Numbered from the stretch's first letter, positions 1 through 8,200 are shown. The stretch: 9,800 nucleotides of DNA from Peptococcaceae bacterium UBA3933 (GCA_002385805.1 DGEF01000006.1:2533-12332), one strand, 5' to 3'. Made by a program: numbers and translations. Notes: generated by a model from the letters alone, not told the origin.

Positions 1-374
1 TCTGCCCCACTATTACAAAAAAAAGTTCTTTGCAGCTTACCCGGAGTTATTTCGGCCAAATTTTTTGCTAAAACTGCCGATAAAGATCCTAAAGATGCCT
101 GTAAAATATTAGGTAAATCTTTTACCCTGGCCACGGCAGCAAAAACTTCCGGATGATTATGCCCTAGGTTTATAGACCCGTAACCACCTAAAAAGTCTAT
201 ATATTCCTTGCCTTCTTTATCTTTCACTATTGAACCTTGAGCATAAGTATAGACCTTATCAAAATTAACCAAGCTCAACATAGTGGCTAAACCGGGATTA
301 ATATAATCCTTATACATCTTTTTTACTTCTTTTTCACTAAGATTTAAAGCCTCTTCCAAAGTAGTCAGTTGCAT
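1..374 (-). CDS. Class III (PLP-dependent) aminotransferase, N-terminal part; gene runs off the window
   Basis: The first 124 residues of a protein whose remainder lies to the left of base 1. The ATG at 372-374 follows a GGAG at 383-386 with 8-nt spacing. The reading is MQLTTLEEAL..., then a segment rich in family signatures: a 'VKDKEGKEYIDFLGGYGSINLGH' type region near residues 51-73 (key residues D-x-x-G-x-x-Y-I-D-F and G-x-x-N-x-G-H-N-H-P) and, at the cut end, F-F-C-N-S-G-A, the usual motif before the cofactor phosphate-binding loop. These are typical of class III aminotransferases such as putrescine, ornithine and acetylornithine aminotransferases; the pattern looks closest to the putrescine (PatA/YgjG-like) branch, but the substrate cannot be fixed because the catalytic Lys and substrate residues are missing. 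It has its own promoter at 422-450 and is separated from the tRNA operon by a terminator, so it is probably not linked functionally to the hydrogenase operon. Confidence 0.87.
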   Translation of the reverse strand, partial: MQLTTLEEALNLSEKEVKKMYKDYINPGLATMLSLVNFDKVYTYAQGSIVKDKEGKEYIDFLGGYGSINLGHNHPEVFAAVARVKDLPNILQASLGSLSAVLAKNLAEITPGKLQRTFFCNSGA

Positions 375-421
375 AATCTCAACTCCTTAACTAAAAGGAA
401 ATTTATTACATTTGATAAGTA

Positions 422-450
422 ATTATACAACAAACTGGATATAGTTACAA
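422..450 (-). promoter_or_regulatory. Sigma-A promoter of the aminotransferase gene
   Basis: On the minus strand, TTGTAA (445-450) is followed by a 17-nt spacer and a perfect TATAAT (422-427). It begins within a few bases of the T-tract of the upstream tRNA terminator and lies about 48 nt above the aminotransferase start codon. Only the -35 departs from consensus (TTGTAA for TTGACA). Confidence 0.7.
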
Positions 451-452
451 AT

Positions 453-484
453 AAAAAAAAGAACGAAAAATTTTTCGTTCTTTT
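453..484 (-). terminator. Intrinsic terminator of the tRNA operon
   Basis: Bases 461-480 form a perfect 20-bp palindrome (GAACGAAAAA and its complement) that extends outward with A/T pairs to 457-484. Read on the minus strand the stem is followed by a run of T (complement of 453-460), directly after the last tRNA-Leu. The plus-strand side also ends in TTTT, so it could work in both directions. The stem is A/T-rich in its centre, so the effective hairpin has a short GC clamp. Confidence 0.75.
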
Positions 485-486
485 AT

Positions 487-576
487 TGGTGCCGGGGACC
501 GGAATCGAACCGGTACGGGCTTTTAGGGCCCGCAGGATTTTAAGTCCTGTGCGTCTGCCAGTTCCGCCACCCCGGC
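487..576 (-). tRNA. tRNA-Leu (anticodon UAA), second copy in the operon
   Basis: A 90-nt class II tRNA on the minus strand with encoded CCA (487-489). The acceptor stem pairs GCCGGGG (570-576) with CCCCGGC (491-497). The anticodon stem CAGGA/TCCTG encloses the loop CTTAAAA, giving anticodon TAA. A long variable arm (GGGCCC...AAAAGCCC region) and the T-arm ACCGG-TTCGATT-CCGGT are both intact. It is base-for-base identical to the copy at 663-752. It ends 2 bases before the terminator stem, and a possible promoter of its own lies at 617-644. Confidence 0.97.
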
Positions 577-616
577 ATAACATTATTATTTCCTTGTTTA
601 TTCATTTAACTATTTT

Positions 617-644
617 AGTATAAAACTAATTATAAAACTTTCAA
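617..644 (-). promoter_or_regulatory. Possible internal promoter before the second tRNA-Leu
   Basis: In the 82-bp spacer between the two tRNA-Leu genes, the minus strand reads TTGAAA (639-644), 16 nt, then TATACT (617-622). Each hexamer is close to the sigma-A consensus and the position is about 40 nt upstream of the tRNA 5' end. The spacer is very AT-rich, so a chance match is quite possible. If real, the second leucine tRNA could be made independently of the tRNA-Cys promoter. Confidence 0.4.
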
Positions 645-662
645 GTGTAAATTTTCAGCAAA

Positions 663-752
663 TGGTGCCGGGGACCGGAATCGAACCGGTACGGGCTTTT
701 AGGGCCCGCAGGATTTTAAGTCCTGTGCGTCTGCCAGTTCCGCCACCCCGGC
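663..752 (-). tRNA. tRNA-Leu (anticodon UAA), first copy in the operon
   Basis: The same 90-nt sequence as 487-576, with acceptor stem 746-752/667-673, encoded CCA at 663-665 and anticodon TAA in a seven-base CTTAAAA loop. Its 5' end is only 4 nt downstream of the tRNA-Cys 3' end, so the two must come from one precursor and be separated by processing. Confidence 0.97.
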
Positions 753-756
753 ATAA

Positions 757-831
757 TGGAGGCGACACCCAGATTCGAACTGGGGAATAAAGGATTTGCA
801 GTCCTCTGCCTTACCACTTGGCTATGTCGCC
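757..831 (-). tRNA. tRNA-Cys (anticodon GCA)
   Basis: A 75-nt tRNA on the minus strand. The acceptor stem pairs GGCGACA (825-831) with TGTCGCC (761-767), the discriminator base is T, and CCA is encoded at 757-759. The anticodon stem GAGGA/TCCTT encloses CTGCAAA, so the anticodon is GCA; the T-arm is CCCAG-TTCGAAT-CTGGG. It is the first gene of the tRNA operon and lies about 30 nt after the predicted transcription start. A cysteine tRNA beside a cysteine-rich Fe-S operon is probably coincidence. Confidence 0.97.
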
Positions 832-868
832 CCGCCATATTTTTTTATCACTTGCTGCGACAAAATAT

Positions 869-897
869 ATTCTAACATGGGTTTTCAAATATGTCAA
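869..897 (-). promoter_or_regulatory. Strong sigma-A promoter of the tRNA-Cys/Leu/Leu operon
   Basis: The minus strand shows a consensus TTGACA (892-897), a 17-nt spacer and TAGAAT (869-874, one mismatch to TATAAT) preceded by an extended -10 TGT. The expected start is near 862, which leaves about a 30-nt leader before the mature tRNA-Cys. This is what a stable-RNA promoter should look like. Confidence 0.85.
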
Positions 898-984
898 TGT
901 TATAAACCCTAATTTATTGATAAACTCATTAATCTATATTTAAATATATACAAAAATATTAATTAGCAAACCGTTTATATAATC

Positions 985-1060
985 ACAAGAGACCATCACT
1001 TGGTAATTTTAACGTTATCAACCTTTTTTACCAAGCAAATGGCCTCTTGTTTCTTTTTTT
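985..1060 (+). repeat. Large imperfect inverted repeat with a T-tract on the plus-strand side
   Basis: In the 269-base gene-free stretch 832-1100, bases 985-1006 and 1028-1050 pair to give about 19 bp: a 7-bp outer stem, one A/C mismatch, 4 bp, a small internal loop (2 x 3 nt), then 8 bp closing a 21-nt AT-rich loop. On the plus strand the stem runs straight into TTCTTTTTTT (1051-1060), so it looks like an intrinsic terminator facing plus-strand transcription. On the minus strand, where mvhA ends 50 nt before it, the stem is preceded by A-rich sequence and followed by GATTATAT with no T run. It may still end or stabilise the mvhA mRNA as a hairpin. Apart from this and the tRNA promoter I see nothing in the gap. 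Confidence 0.6.
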
Positions 1061-1100
1061 CCTACAGTATTTTTATACTTTATTTGCAGTTCTTCACCAT

Positions 1101-2564
1101 CTACCAATCCAAATCCATTATTTTTTCTCCCTTATTATCATAAACCCTGATAATTAAAGGCAGTTTGCCGTTTAAAGTATGAGTAGCACAAGCGAAACAG
1201 GGGTCATAAGCTCTAAAGGCCATCTCAATCATGTTTTTCGCCTGCTCATTAACCTCACCGTTTTTGATTAAGCCCTTGGCTGCTTTATCCACGGAAAGAT
1301 TCATCGCCCCGTAATTATGACCTGTAGCTACTACTAAGTTAACTTTTTTGATTATTCCTCGTTTATCGGTTACATAATGGTGCATTAGGCTTCCCCGGGG
1401 TGCTTCCACCATACCAATTCCTTCTTTGGGGGTTTCGGTGGGAATGGTACGGATATCGGGGCTGGTAATCTCTTCGTCTTGGGCTAGTTCTAAGAGTCTT
1501 TCAGCAGCAAACATTATTTCTACCAGACGGGCCCAATGAGTGCCCAAGGTGGCTTTAGCGGGTCTGCCTAAGGTGCTGAATAATTCTTCATAGGCGGCTT
1601 GGGCCCTGGGTGTGGCCATGCCTTCTGCGGCATTAAGCCTGCCTAAGGGTGCTACCCGGACCAAACAGGTGTCCGGTCCTTCTTTTAGGCCTTTCCAGCC
1701 CACTTTGCGAAGATACGGGAACTTCAGATAAGACCAGGGTTCCACATGCTCCGCAAAGTGCTCATGATATTCACTGGGGTGGAACTTCAAAAATTCTTTC
1801 CCTTGGGGGTCAACTACCCGCATCATGCCGTCATATAAGTTCAGGTGGTTATTTTCGTCAACCATACCCATGGAGTATATGTCTAAACTGTAGGTGTCAT
1901 TTAGTATCAGTTCTACATATTCTTTGTTGGCTAGGACTAAATCCCGAAAAATCTGCAAAGACATGCCGGCATAGTCTATTAGGGATAAAGCCATTTTTTC
2001 TATTTCTTGTCGTTCTTCTTCTGTTAAGGGTTTACTCATTCCTCCGGGTAAGCCACAGACGGGATGGGTTGCTTTGCCGCCAATCATGGCTTGGATATGT
2101 TGAGCGTAAGAACGGTGTTTTATTACCTCCTGTCCTGTCTCTAACCCTACTTTGGCGATTAAACCTAAAATGTTCCTCTCTTCTTTTGGAGCTCCTGGTC
2201 CTACTACAAAGTCGGGGCCGGCTAAGGCATAAAAGTGAGCGGTATGGGAGTGAATTATATGGGCACAGTAAAAGAGTTCTCTTAATTTTTTGGCTGGACG
2301 GGGCGGGTCTACTTGCCACAGGGCATCTAATGCTTTTGTAGATGCCATATGGTGGGATTCTGGACAAACTCCGCAAATACGAGGAGTTATCCGAGCCATT
2401 TCTTCAGCCGGTCTTCCTTCGCAAAATTTTTCAAATCCACGTAATTCAGGTATTTGTAAATATGCTTGTTCTACATTGCCTTCCTCATTTAAAAATACTT
2501 CTATTTTTCCGTGGCCTTCTAAGCGGGTTATGGGATCTATGCTTACTCTGGTGCAAACAGCCAT
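1101..2564 (-). CDS. mvhA: [NiFe]-hydrogenase large (catalytic) subunit, MvhA type, group 3c
   Basis: A 487-residue protein carrying the Ni-Fe active site that splits H2. Both cysteine pairs are present: R-I-C-G-V-C-P-E-S-H-H at residues 62-72 (C64, C67) and D-P-C-F-A-C-A-T-H at 454-462 (C456, C459). The N-terminal signature R-L-E-G-H-G-K is at 14-20. After H462 there are 25 further residues, consistent with the C-terminal extension that a maturation protease removes; no protease gene is in the window. There is no signal peptide or membrane segment, so the enzyme is cytoplasmic. The start at 2562-2564 lies 2 nt after the mvhG stop, and its GGAGGAG Shine-Dalgarno is inside the end of mvhG. It is the last gene of the operon. 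The order mvhD-mvhG-mvhA with Hdr genes upstream is why I choose MvhA (F420-non-reducing, Hdr-linked) over other soluble group 3 hydrogenases. Confidence 0.95.
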   Translation of the reverse strand: MAVCTRVSIDPITRLEGHGKIEVFLNEEGNVEQAYLQIPELRGFEKFCEGRPAEEMARITPRICGVCPESHHMASTKALDALWQVDPPRPAKKLRELFYCAHIIHSHTAHFYALAGPDFVVGPGAPKEERNILGLIAKVGLETGQEVIKHRSYAQHIQAMIGGKATHPVCGLPGGMSKPLTEEERQEIEKMALSLIDYAGMSLQIFRDLVLANKEYVELILNDTYSLDIYSMGMVDENNHLNLYDGMMRVVDPQGKEFLKFHPSEYHEHFAEHVEPWSYLKFPYLRKVGWKGLKEGPDTCLVRVAPLGRLNAAEGMATPRAQAAYEELFSTLGRPAKATLGTHWARLVEIMFAAERLLELAQDEEITSPDIRTIPTETPKEGIGMVEAPRGSLMHHYVTDKRGIIKKVNLVVATGHNYGAMNLSVDKAAKGLIKNGEVNEQAKNMIEMAFRAYDPCFACATHTLNGKLPLIIRVYDNKGEKIMDLDW

Positions 2565-2566
2565 TA

Positions 2567-3532
2567 CTATTCTCCTCCTTTCTTGTAGTCAAATACCAAC
2601 GACTTGGCTAAACTAAAACGATAAACGGTGCCTGCAGGGTCTTCCCATGTTGCGGCTAATTCCTGGGCTCCCTTTTCATCTTTAACATCCATAATACTGG
2701 CAATTGCACTAAGCAATTTGGCTCCCTGATCCGCCACCTTTTCGGAAGGACCGTAACATCCACGACAAGGCATATTAGCATTGATACAACGATGGCCGCA
2801 CCCGTCTCTGGTTACAGGTCCGCAGCAAATTATACCCTGTTCAAGTAAGCATTTATTAGGATCAATCATCACCTCATAGGGACGTTTGAATTCAGTAATT
2901 TTTTTCTCAGTCTTTTCCTTGGGGCAAGTGTCGCAGAGTGATTTTAAACTGCCTATGACACTACCTTTGGGCGGCAAGTTACCGGAAACTATTGCTTCAA
3001 TAGCGGTCCAGATTGTTTCCGGAGTAGGTGGACAGCCGGGCACATAGTAATCCACATCTATAACCTGATTCAGGGTCCAAACCCGGTTATAAAATCGGGG
3101 TAAGGTTAATTCCCCTTCTGGAACCTTACATTTGGTTAAAGGTATTACTTTTTCGGGATTTATAGTGGTTTGAGTATCTAGATAGGAAGATTTAAAAATC
3201 TCCTCCCGTTCAAATAAATTGGCTAAGGCGGGTATCCCGCCCCAAGCGGCGCAAGCTCCAAAGGCTACCATAATTTTCGAACGGCTTCTTAAAGCTTTAG
3301 CCATTTCTTCTTGTTCTGAGGTTCTTACTGCCCCGTTAAACAAGCATACATCTATTGAACCTTGCTCTAAGGCATAGAGATCTTCATATTTGTAATCCAT
3401 GGCTATGGGCCAAAGTACGATGTCTGCCGCTTCAGCGATATCTAAAATTTTTTCGTTAGTGTCTAAAATGGCCACATCACACCCACCACAACCGGCGGCC
3501 CAATAAATAGCAATTTTAATTTTTTCAGCCAT
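2567..3532 (-). CDS. mvhG: [NiFe]-hydrogenase small (electron-transfer) subunit, MvhG type
   Basis: A 321-residue Fe-S subunit that takes electrons from the Ni-Fe site of MvhA toward MvhD. The proximal-cluster ligands are visible as C15-x2-C18 near the N-terminus (A-A-G-C-G-G-C-D), C94 in F-G-A-C-A-A-W-G-G and C167 in P-G-C-P-P-T-P. Residues 200-259 are very cysteine-rich (C200, C203, C228, C236, C237, C245, C249, C256, C259), enough for two more clusters, as in the MvhG/FrhG families. There is no Tat signal, which fits a cytoplasmic enzyme. The ATG at 3530-3532 overlaps the end of mvhD by 8 nt and is preceded by AAGGAGG with 8-nt spacing. The overlap and the 2-nt gap to mvhA suggest coupled translation of the three hydrogenase subunits. 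Confidence 0.94.
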   Translation of the reverse strand: MAEKIKIAIYWAAGCGGCDVAILDTNEKILDIAEAADIVLWPIAMDYKYEDLYALEQGSIDVCLFNGAVRTSEQEEMAKALRSRSKIMVAFGACAAWGGIPALANLFEREEIFKSSYLDTQTTINPEKVIPLTKCKVPEGELTLPRFYNRVWTLNQVIDVDYYVPGCPPTPETIWTAIEAIVSGNLPPKGSVIGSLKSLCDTCPKEKTEKKITEFKRPYEVMIDPNKCLLEQGIICCGPVTRDGCGHRCINANMPCRGCYGPSEKVADQGAKLLSAIASIMDVKDEKGAQELAATWEDPAGTVYRFSLAKSLVFDYKKGGE

Positions 3533-4025
3533 CGATATTACCTCCTTCTATGGTTACAGCCGCTTCTATCATTAGTCCATAGGCTTTATCATCAAAGTCA
3601 TCCGATTCTTCCTCTGCTTGCTTTTTAAAAGGACCGATTCTTTTAATTTCTTCCACCATTGCCTTAACCACTTGAGCAAATTTTTCCCCTTCGGCAGCGG
3701 AAATCCAGGTTTGCTTAAACCGTTCTTCCTCTACCCCCAACTGGGAAAGCAATGTTTTAATAAGAGGTGTCCGCCGCAATGTTTTTATATTTCCATCAAC
3801 ATAATGACAGTCCCCTATATGACAACCGCTTATCAATACCCCGTCTGCACCTTCTTGAAAGGCCTTTAAAATAAAACTGGGCTCCACCCTACCCGAACAC
3901 ATTACTCTGATTACCCGTAAATTAGGTGGATATTGCATGCGGCTAACGCCGGCCAGATCCGCGCCGGCGTAGCTGCACCAGTTACATAGGAAACCTACAA
4001 TTACCGGTTCAAAGTTTTTTTCCAT
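3525..4025 (-). CDS. mvhD: MvhD-type [2Fe-2S] subunit linking hydrogenase to HdrA
   Basis: A 166-residue protein of the MvhD (hydrogenase delta subunit / FrhD-like) family. In MvhADG-HdrABC complexes this subunit carries electrons from MvhG to HdrA. The five expected cysteines are present: C14-x2-C17 (F-L-C-N-W-C), C43 (V-M-C-S-G-R-V), C68 and C73 (G-C-H-I-G-D-C-H-Y). The C-terminal 30 residues are acidic and variable. I start at the ATG at 4023-4025 because GAGGTG lies 6 nt upstream; a GTG three codons earlier is part of that Shine-Dalgarno itself. It lies 20 nt downstream of the HdrCB-type gene. Its presence as a separate gene beside hdrA is good evidence that this hydrogenase docks on Hdr rather than acting alone. 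Confidence 0.93.
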   Translation of the reverse strand: MEKNFEPVIVGFLCNWCSYAGADLAGVSRMQYPPNLRVIRVMCSGRVEPSFILKAFQEGADGVLISGCHIGDCHYVDGNIKTLRRTPLIKTLLSQLGVEEERFKQTWISAAEGEKFAQVVKAMVEEIKRIGPFKKQAEEESDDFDDKAYGLMIEAAVTIEGGNIDG

Positions 4026-4045
4026 ATTTTTCACCTCTTCGTTTA

Positions 4046-5272
4046 TTATTTTAAAACTAAGGCGTTGCTTACCAAATGATGGACATGTTGTACTTTTACG
4101 TCCAGATTATATTCTTTAATAATATCTGTTAGTTGGTCAAAACAGTTGTGACAGGGAGTCACTACAATTTTGGCCCCGGTTTTTGTTATTTGATCAGCTT
4201 TTAATTTGCCTTTAGCCATCCGTCCCACCTTAATCTCTTTGCCCATGGCTAAGAGGCCTCCTCCGCCGCCACAACAATAATTGTATTCCCGATTGGGCCA
4301 CATTTCCCGAAAATCCAATACTACTTGATTTAAGCAGTACCGTGGTTCCTCAATAATCCCTTCTTTTCGGGCTGAATTACAGGGATCATGATAGGTTACC
4401 GGTTCCGGGTTTTTGGTTTTATCAACCTTGATAATACCATTTTTAATCCAATCAGCCTGGATTTCTAGAAAACTATAAACCGGATAATCTGCTTCCTCCG
4501 GTGTCAACCAAACCTTTCTGCCCCATCTTTGAGCTCGGGTCGCATGGCCGCACTCAGTAACAACAACATATTTAACCTTTAATTTTTTAACTTGATCCGC
4601 TATCCGCTTAAGCAAGATCCGGGAAGCTTCATCGTCGCCGCTAAACAGCCCGTAATGAGTCGCATCCCAATACTCACTGCTGCAGGTCCAGTTGGCACCG
4701 GCAGCATGCATTATTTTACCGATGCTTTGCACATCCATGGGATAATATTTAATTTCCCGAGGGTCCCACAGGAAAAGGAAATCTGCTCCCACTTTATCTA
4801 CCGGGATCCTGACGTTGGTATCGTCCAACTCCGCTTGTAGTTCTTCTTCTATCCATTCTAAAGTATCTAAATAATCTTCTTGGGTCACTTCCATCTGGTT
4901 CCCGGTCCTTATTTGATTGTCAACTATATCTTGAAGAAATCCGGGACTTCTCAGACCGAAATTTCCTCTAATCGTCCTGACCATACCTGCTATGTCCACC
5001 CCCATAGGACACAGCATGGTGCATCTACCACACATGGTACAATTCCAGATAAACTTACTATTTAACACTTCCTCTTTTAACCCTAAAAGAACCATGCGTA
5101 CAAACTTCCTGGGATCCATATCCTCATGGACATCACTGAAAGGACAACCAGCGGTACACATGCCACAGGCCAAACAATTATAAATGTCAAACTTGTTTTT
5201 ATCCGTACAAAATTTTTCTGCTACTTCTTCCCGAAACTTGGGATAAATTTTATCTACAGTAATTACACTCAT
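4046..5272 (-). CDS. HdrC-HdrB fusion protein, HdrD/DsrK-like Fe-S disulfide reductase subunit
   Basis: A 408-residue soluble protein. The N-terminal HdrC part has two [4Fe-4S] motifs, C33-C36-C39-C43 and C78-C81-C84-C88 (C-x2-C-x2-C-x3-C-P). The C-terminal HdrB part has one complete CCG motif: C298, C333-C334 in Y-C-C-G-G-G-G-G, and C374-x2-C377. In HdrB/HdrD this motif holds the non-cubane cluster that reduces the disulfide substrate. An upstream half-CCG region (around W-T-C-S-S-E at 195-200 and T-E-C-G-H at 239-243) looks degenerate, giving only one catalytic centre, as in DsrK, HmcF and TmcB. No membrane anchor is present. The start at 5270-5272 has GGAGGG 7 nt upstream; an ATG eight codons earlier would overlap the hdrA stop but lies before this Shine-Dalgarno. 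No separate hdrB or hdrC gene is visible. The substrate could be a small-molecule disulfide or a protein such as the DsrC-like products of the same operon; the sequence does not settle this. Confidence 0.88.
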   Translation of the reverse strand: MSVITVDKIYPKFREEVAEKFCTDKNKFDIYNCLACGMCTAGCPFSDVHEDMDPRKFVRMVLLGLKEEVLNSKFIWNCTMCGRCTMLCPMGVDIAGMVRTIRGNFGLRSPGFLQDIVDNQIRTGNQMEVTQEDYLDTLEWIEEELQAELDDTNVRIPVDKVGADFLFLWDPREIKYYPMDVQSIGKIMHAAGANWTCSSEYWDATHYGLFSGDDEASRILLKRIADQVKKLKVKYVVVTECGHATRAQRWGRKVWLTPEEADYPVYSFLEIQADWIKNGIIKVDKTKNPEPVTYHDPCNSARKEGIIEEPRYCLNQVVLDFREMWPNREYNYCCGGGGGLLAMGKEIKVGRMAKGKLKADQITKTGAKIVVTPCHNCFDQLTDIIKEYNLDVKVQHVHHLVSNALVLK

Positions 5273-5292
5273 TAATTTTCCCTCCTCGTTTT

Positions 5293-8200
5293 TCATGCTA
5301 AAATAGCTGCAATTTCTGCAAAGATTTGTTCAGATTTAAAGTTTTTAATGGAGCAAGCTCCTGTTGGACAGGCGGAAGCACACACTCCACAGCCTTTACA
5401 TAATACATCAGTTATTTCGGCTACTTTCTTGTTTTCATTGAAGGAAATAGCTTTATAGGGGCAAAGTCCGACACAAATCTTACAGCCTACACAATAATCA
5501 GGATCAACATAGGAAATGGCTCCTTCACTGGTTAACTTATCTTGGACTAACACACCGGTAGCTCTCTGAGCAGCGGCTTTAGCTTGCGCAATTGTTTCGT
5601 CAATAAACTTAGGACTATGAGCTAAACCGCATAGGAATACACCTTCTGTGGCAAAGTCCACGGGACGTAATTTCATATGGGCTTCCAAATAAAAACCGTC
5701 GTCATTTACCGGTACTTTATATAACTGAGCCAATTCTCTGGCATTTGAGTTGGGCAATGTGGCTGTATTCAAGGCTAGCAGTTGAGCCTCAATATTAATA
5801 TCTTTCTGTAAAATATGATCTTGAACCGTTACCAATAAATTGTTCTCATCTATTAACCGAACCTTAGGCTCATTTCCTTCTTCATAACGAATAAAGATTA
5901 CCCCTTTAGACCTGGCTTCTTGATAATAATCCTCCTTAAAGCCATAAGTCCGCATATCCCGGTAGAGAACATATACATTTATATCCGGATTTATTTCCTT
6001 GATTTTTAGTGCATTTTTCACTGCTTCCCCACAACAAACCCTACTGCAATATGGTCGTTCAGAATTCCTGGAGCCAACACACTGAATCATTACAATTGTC
6101 TTGACTTTTCGTAAATATTCTGAACTCTTAGCTAATATATTTTCCAATTCAACACCGGTAAGTACCAAATTGCTTTGTCCATATAAATACTCTTTAGGTT
6201 GATACTCCTCTCCACCAATGGCAATTACGGTAATCCCGTGTTTGATCTCTATTACTCCCGTTGATGTCTTGACTTCTGAAAGGAAATTTCCTACATAGCC
6301 GGAAACATTAATAACTGATGAATTTTTATAAACAGTGATTAAGGGGTTATTTTCCACCTTTTGAATCAATTCTTGTAAATAATTCTGAACATCTTTCGAT
6401 TCTAAAGTATAATTAATCTTTAATGCTAATCCGCCTAATTGATCAGTTTTTTCAATTAAATGTACCGGAAAACCTTGTTTTGCAATTTCTAGAGCTGCCT
6501 CCATGCCTGCAACACCGCCGCCGATTACTACTGCCTCTTTTGTTACATCCAGATGTAGAACTGACAAAGGTTCTTTCAAAGCGGCTGCTGAAATTGCTGC
6601 CCGAACCAAATCTTTAGCTTTTTCCGTAGCCTTCTCCGGTTCATGCATATGCACCCAGGAACACTGTTCCCTAATATTGGCCATCGAAAATAGATATGGA
6701 TTCAAACCTGCTTCTTTTAAGGTTTGTTGGAATAAAGATTCGTGGGTCCTAGGAGTACAAGAAGCCACAACAACCCGATTAAGATTATATTCTTTAATAA
6801 TCTCTTTAATTTTTTCCTGGGCATCCTGGGAACAGGTATATAATAAATCATCTGCATACACCACATTAGGAAGTGTGCTCACATAATCTCTCACCGCCGG
6901 CACATCCACAACACCGCCGATATTGATACCGCAGTGACAAACAAAAACCCCTATCCTCGGCGGTTCACCTAGGACATTTCGTTCAGGCGGATAGGTCACC
7001 TGTTTTTCCAGGGTATGACGGACTTCTGATAATAAGGAAGCTGCATGAGCTGCCGTCGCACTGGCTTGCACCACCGTAGAAGGAATATCTAGAGGGCTGT
7101 GAAAAGCACCGCACACATAAATGCCTTCCCGGCTTGTTTTAACAGGGTCAAATATAGATGTTTCCGCAAAGCCGTATTTATTTAAATCTATCTGAAATTT
7201 TTCCGCTAAATTTTTTGATTCGGCACAAGGCCTCATCCCTATTGAAAGCACAACAATATCAAATTCTTCATAATGAACATTACCCTCTAAATCAGAGTAC
7301 CGTATTTTGATATTTTTAGTTTCCGGGTCTTCCTCCAAGGCAAATACACGGGAGATAACATACCGCACCCCATACTCTTCTTTGGAGCGAATGTAATATT
7401 TTTCAAAATCTTTACCAAAGGTGCGAATATCCATATTAAATATGGTGGTTTCCAAATCCACTCCTATATGTTCTTTGGCAATAATCGCTTCTTTAACTGC
7501 ATAAGTACAACAAACTGACGAGCAATACCCACTGGCACATTGAGCCGTATCACGGGAACCTATACACTGAATCCAGGCTATTTTTTTCGGTTCCTTATGG
7601 TCAGCGGGTCGAACAATTTTTCCTTTAAAAGGCCCGGAAGCACTCAAAATTCTTTCAAATTCAATACTTGTAACCACATTTTTATATTTTCCGTAGCCAA
7701 AATTGGTTAGCTTGCTAGGATCAAATTCTTCAAAACCGGGAGCCAGAATCACGGCACCTACCTTTAAATTATATTCTTTCGGAACGTCATCAAAATTGAT
7801 GGCTTTACTGGTACAAGCGCTTTCACACTTCCGGCAAATATCTTTACCCAAAGGTTTCCCTTTTGAAAGATATAAACATCTTTCCGCATCAATATTGTAG
7901 ACCTTAGGAACTGCTTGCTCATATTTAACTGAAATCGCCTTTTTCTTTGATAAACCGTTATTAAAAGGATCGGGAATTTTTACCGGACAGGCTTGGGCAC
8001 AGTCACCACAACCAACACATTTGTCCAAGTCAACATAGCGAGGATTTTGCCTGATTGTAACTGTAAAATTTCCGGGCTCTCCTGATATTCCTTCAACCTG
8101 GGCTAAGGTAAACAGTTCAATATTCGGATGGCGCCCACATTCAACTAATTTCGGTGAAAGAATACATAAAGAACAGTCATTGGTAGGAAAAGTCTTATCA

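Larger units (their letters stand above)
487..756 (-). repeat. 94-bp exact direct repeat carrying the duplicated tRNA-Leu
   Basis: Bases 487-580 and 663-756 are identical over 94 bp and 176 bp apart. The repeat is the tRNA gene plus 4 bp (TTAT on the minus strand) on its 5' side. Flanks differ at once at both ends (486 t versus 662 a; 581 c versus 757 t). The 82 bp between the copies is AT-rich and unrelated to the repeat. Confidence 0.95.

Noticed and set aside
365..583. 72-codon minus-strand frame across the tRNA-Leu and the start of the aminotransferase
   Set aside because: It reads through a tRNA, a terminator and a promoter, and is not a plausible protein gene.
1009..1117. Short minus-strand frame overlapping the end of mvhA and running into the hairpin (...VDGEELQIKYKNTVGKK...)
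   Set aside because: It has no ATG/GTG start with a ribosome binding site; only a TTG is available. It ends within the hairpin and is about 30 codons. It looks peptide-like by chance, so no gene is called.
1649..2341. Open frame of 230 codons on the plus strand inside mvhA
   Set aside because: It lies opposite the well-conserved hydrogenase large subunit, has no ribosome binding site of note and encodes a low-complexity Leu/Arg/Ser-rich product. It is a shadow of the real gene.
2290..2616. Possible plus-strand small ORFs in the mvhG-mvhA junction
   Set aside because: They lie opposite conserved hydrogenase sequence and have no promoter or ribosome binding site.
5270..5296. ATG at 5296 overlapping the hdrA stop (ATGA) as the start of the HdrCB fusion
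   Set aside because: The GAGGAGGG ribosome binding site lies after this ATG and 7 nt before the ATG at 5272. The eight extra residues would be encoded by the Shine-Dalgarno region.
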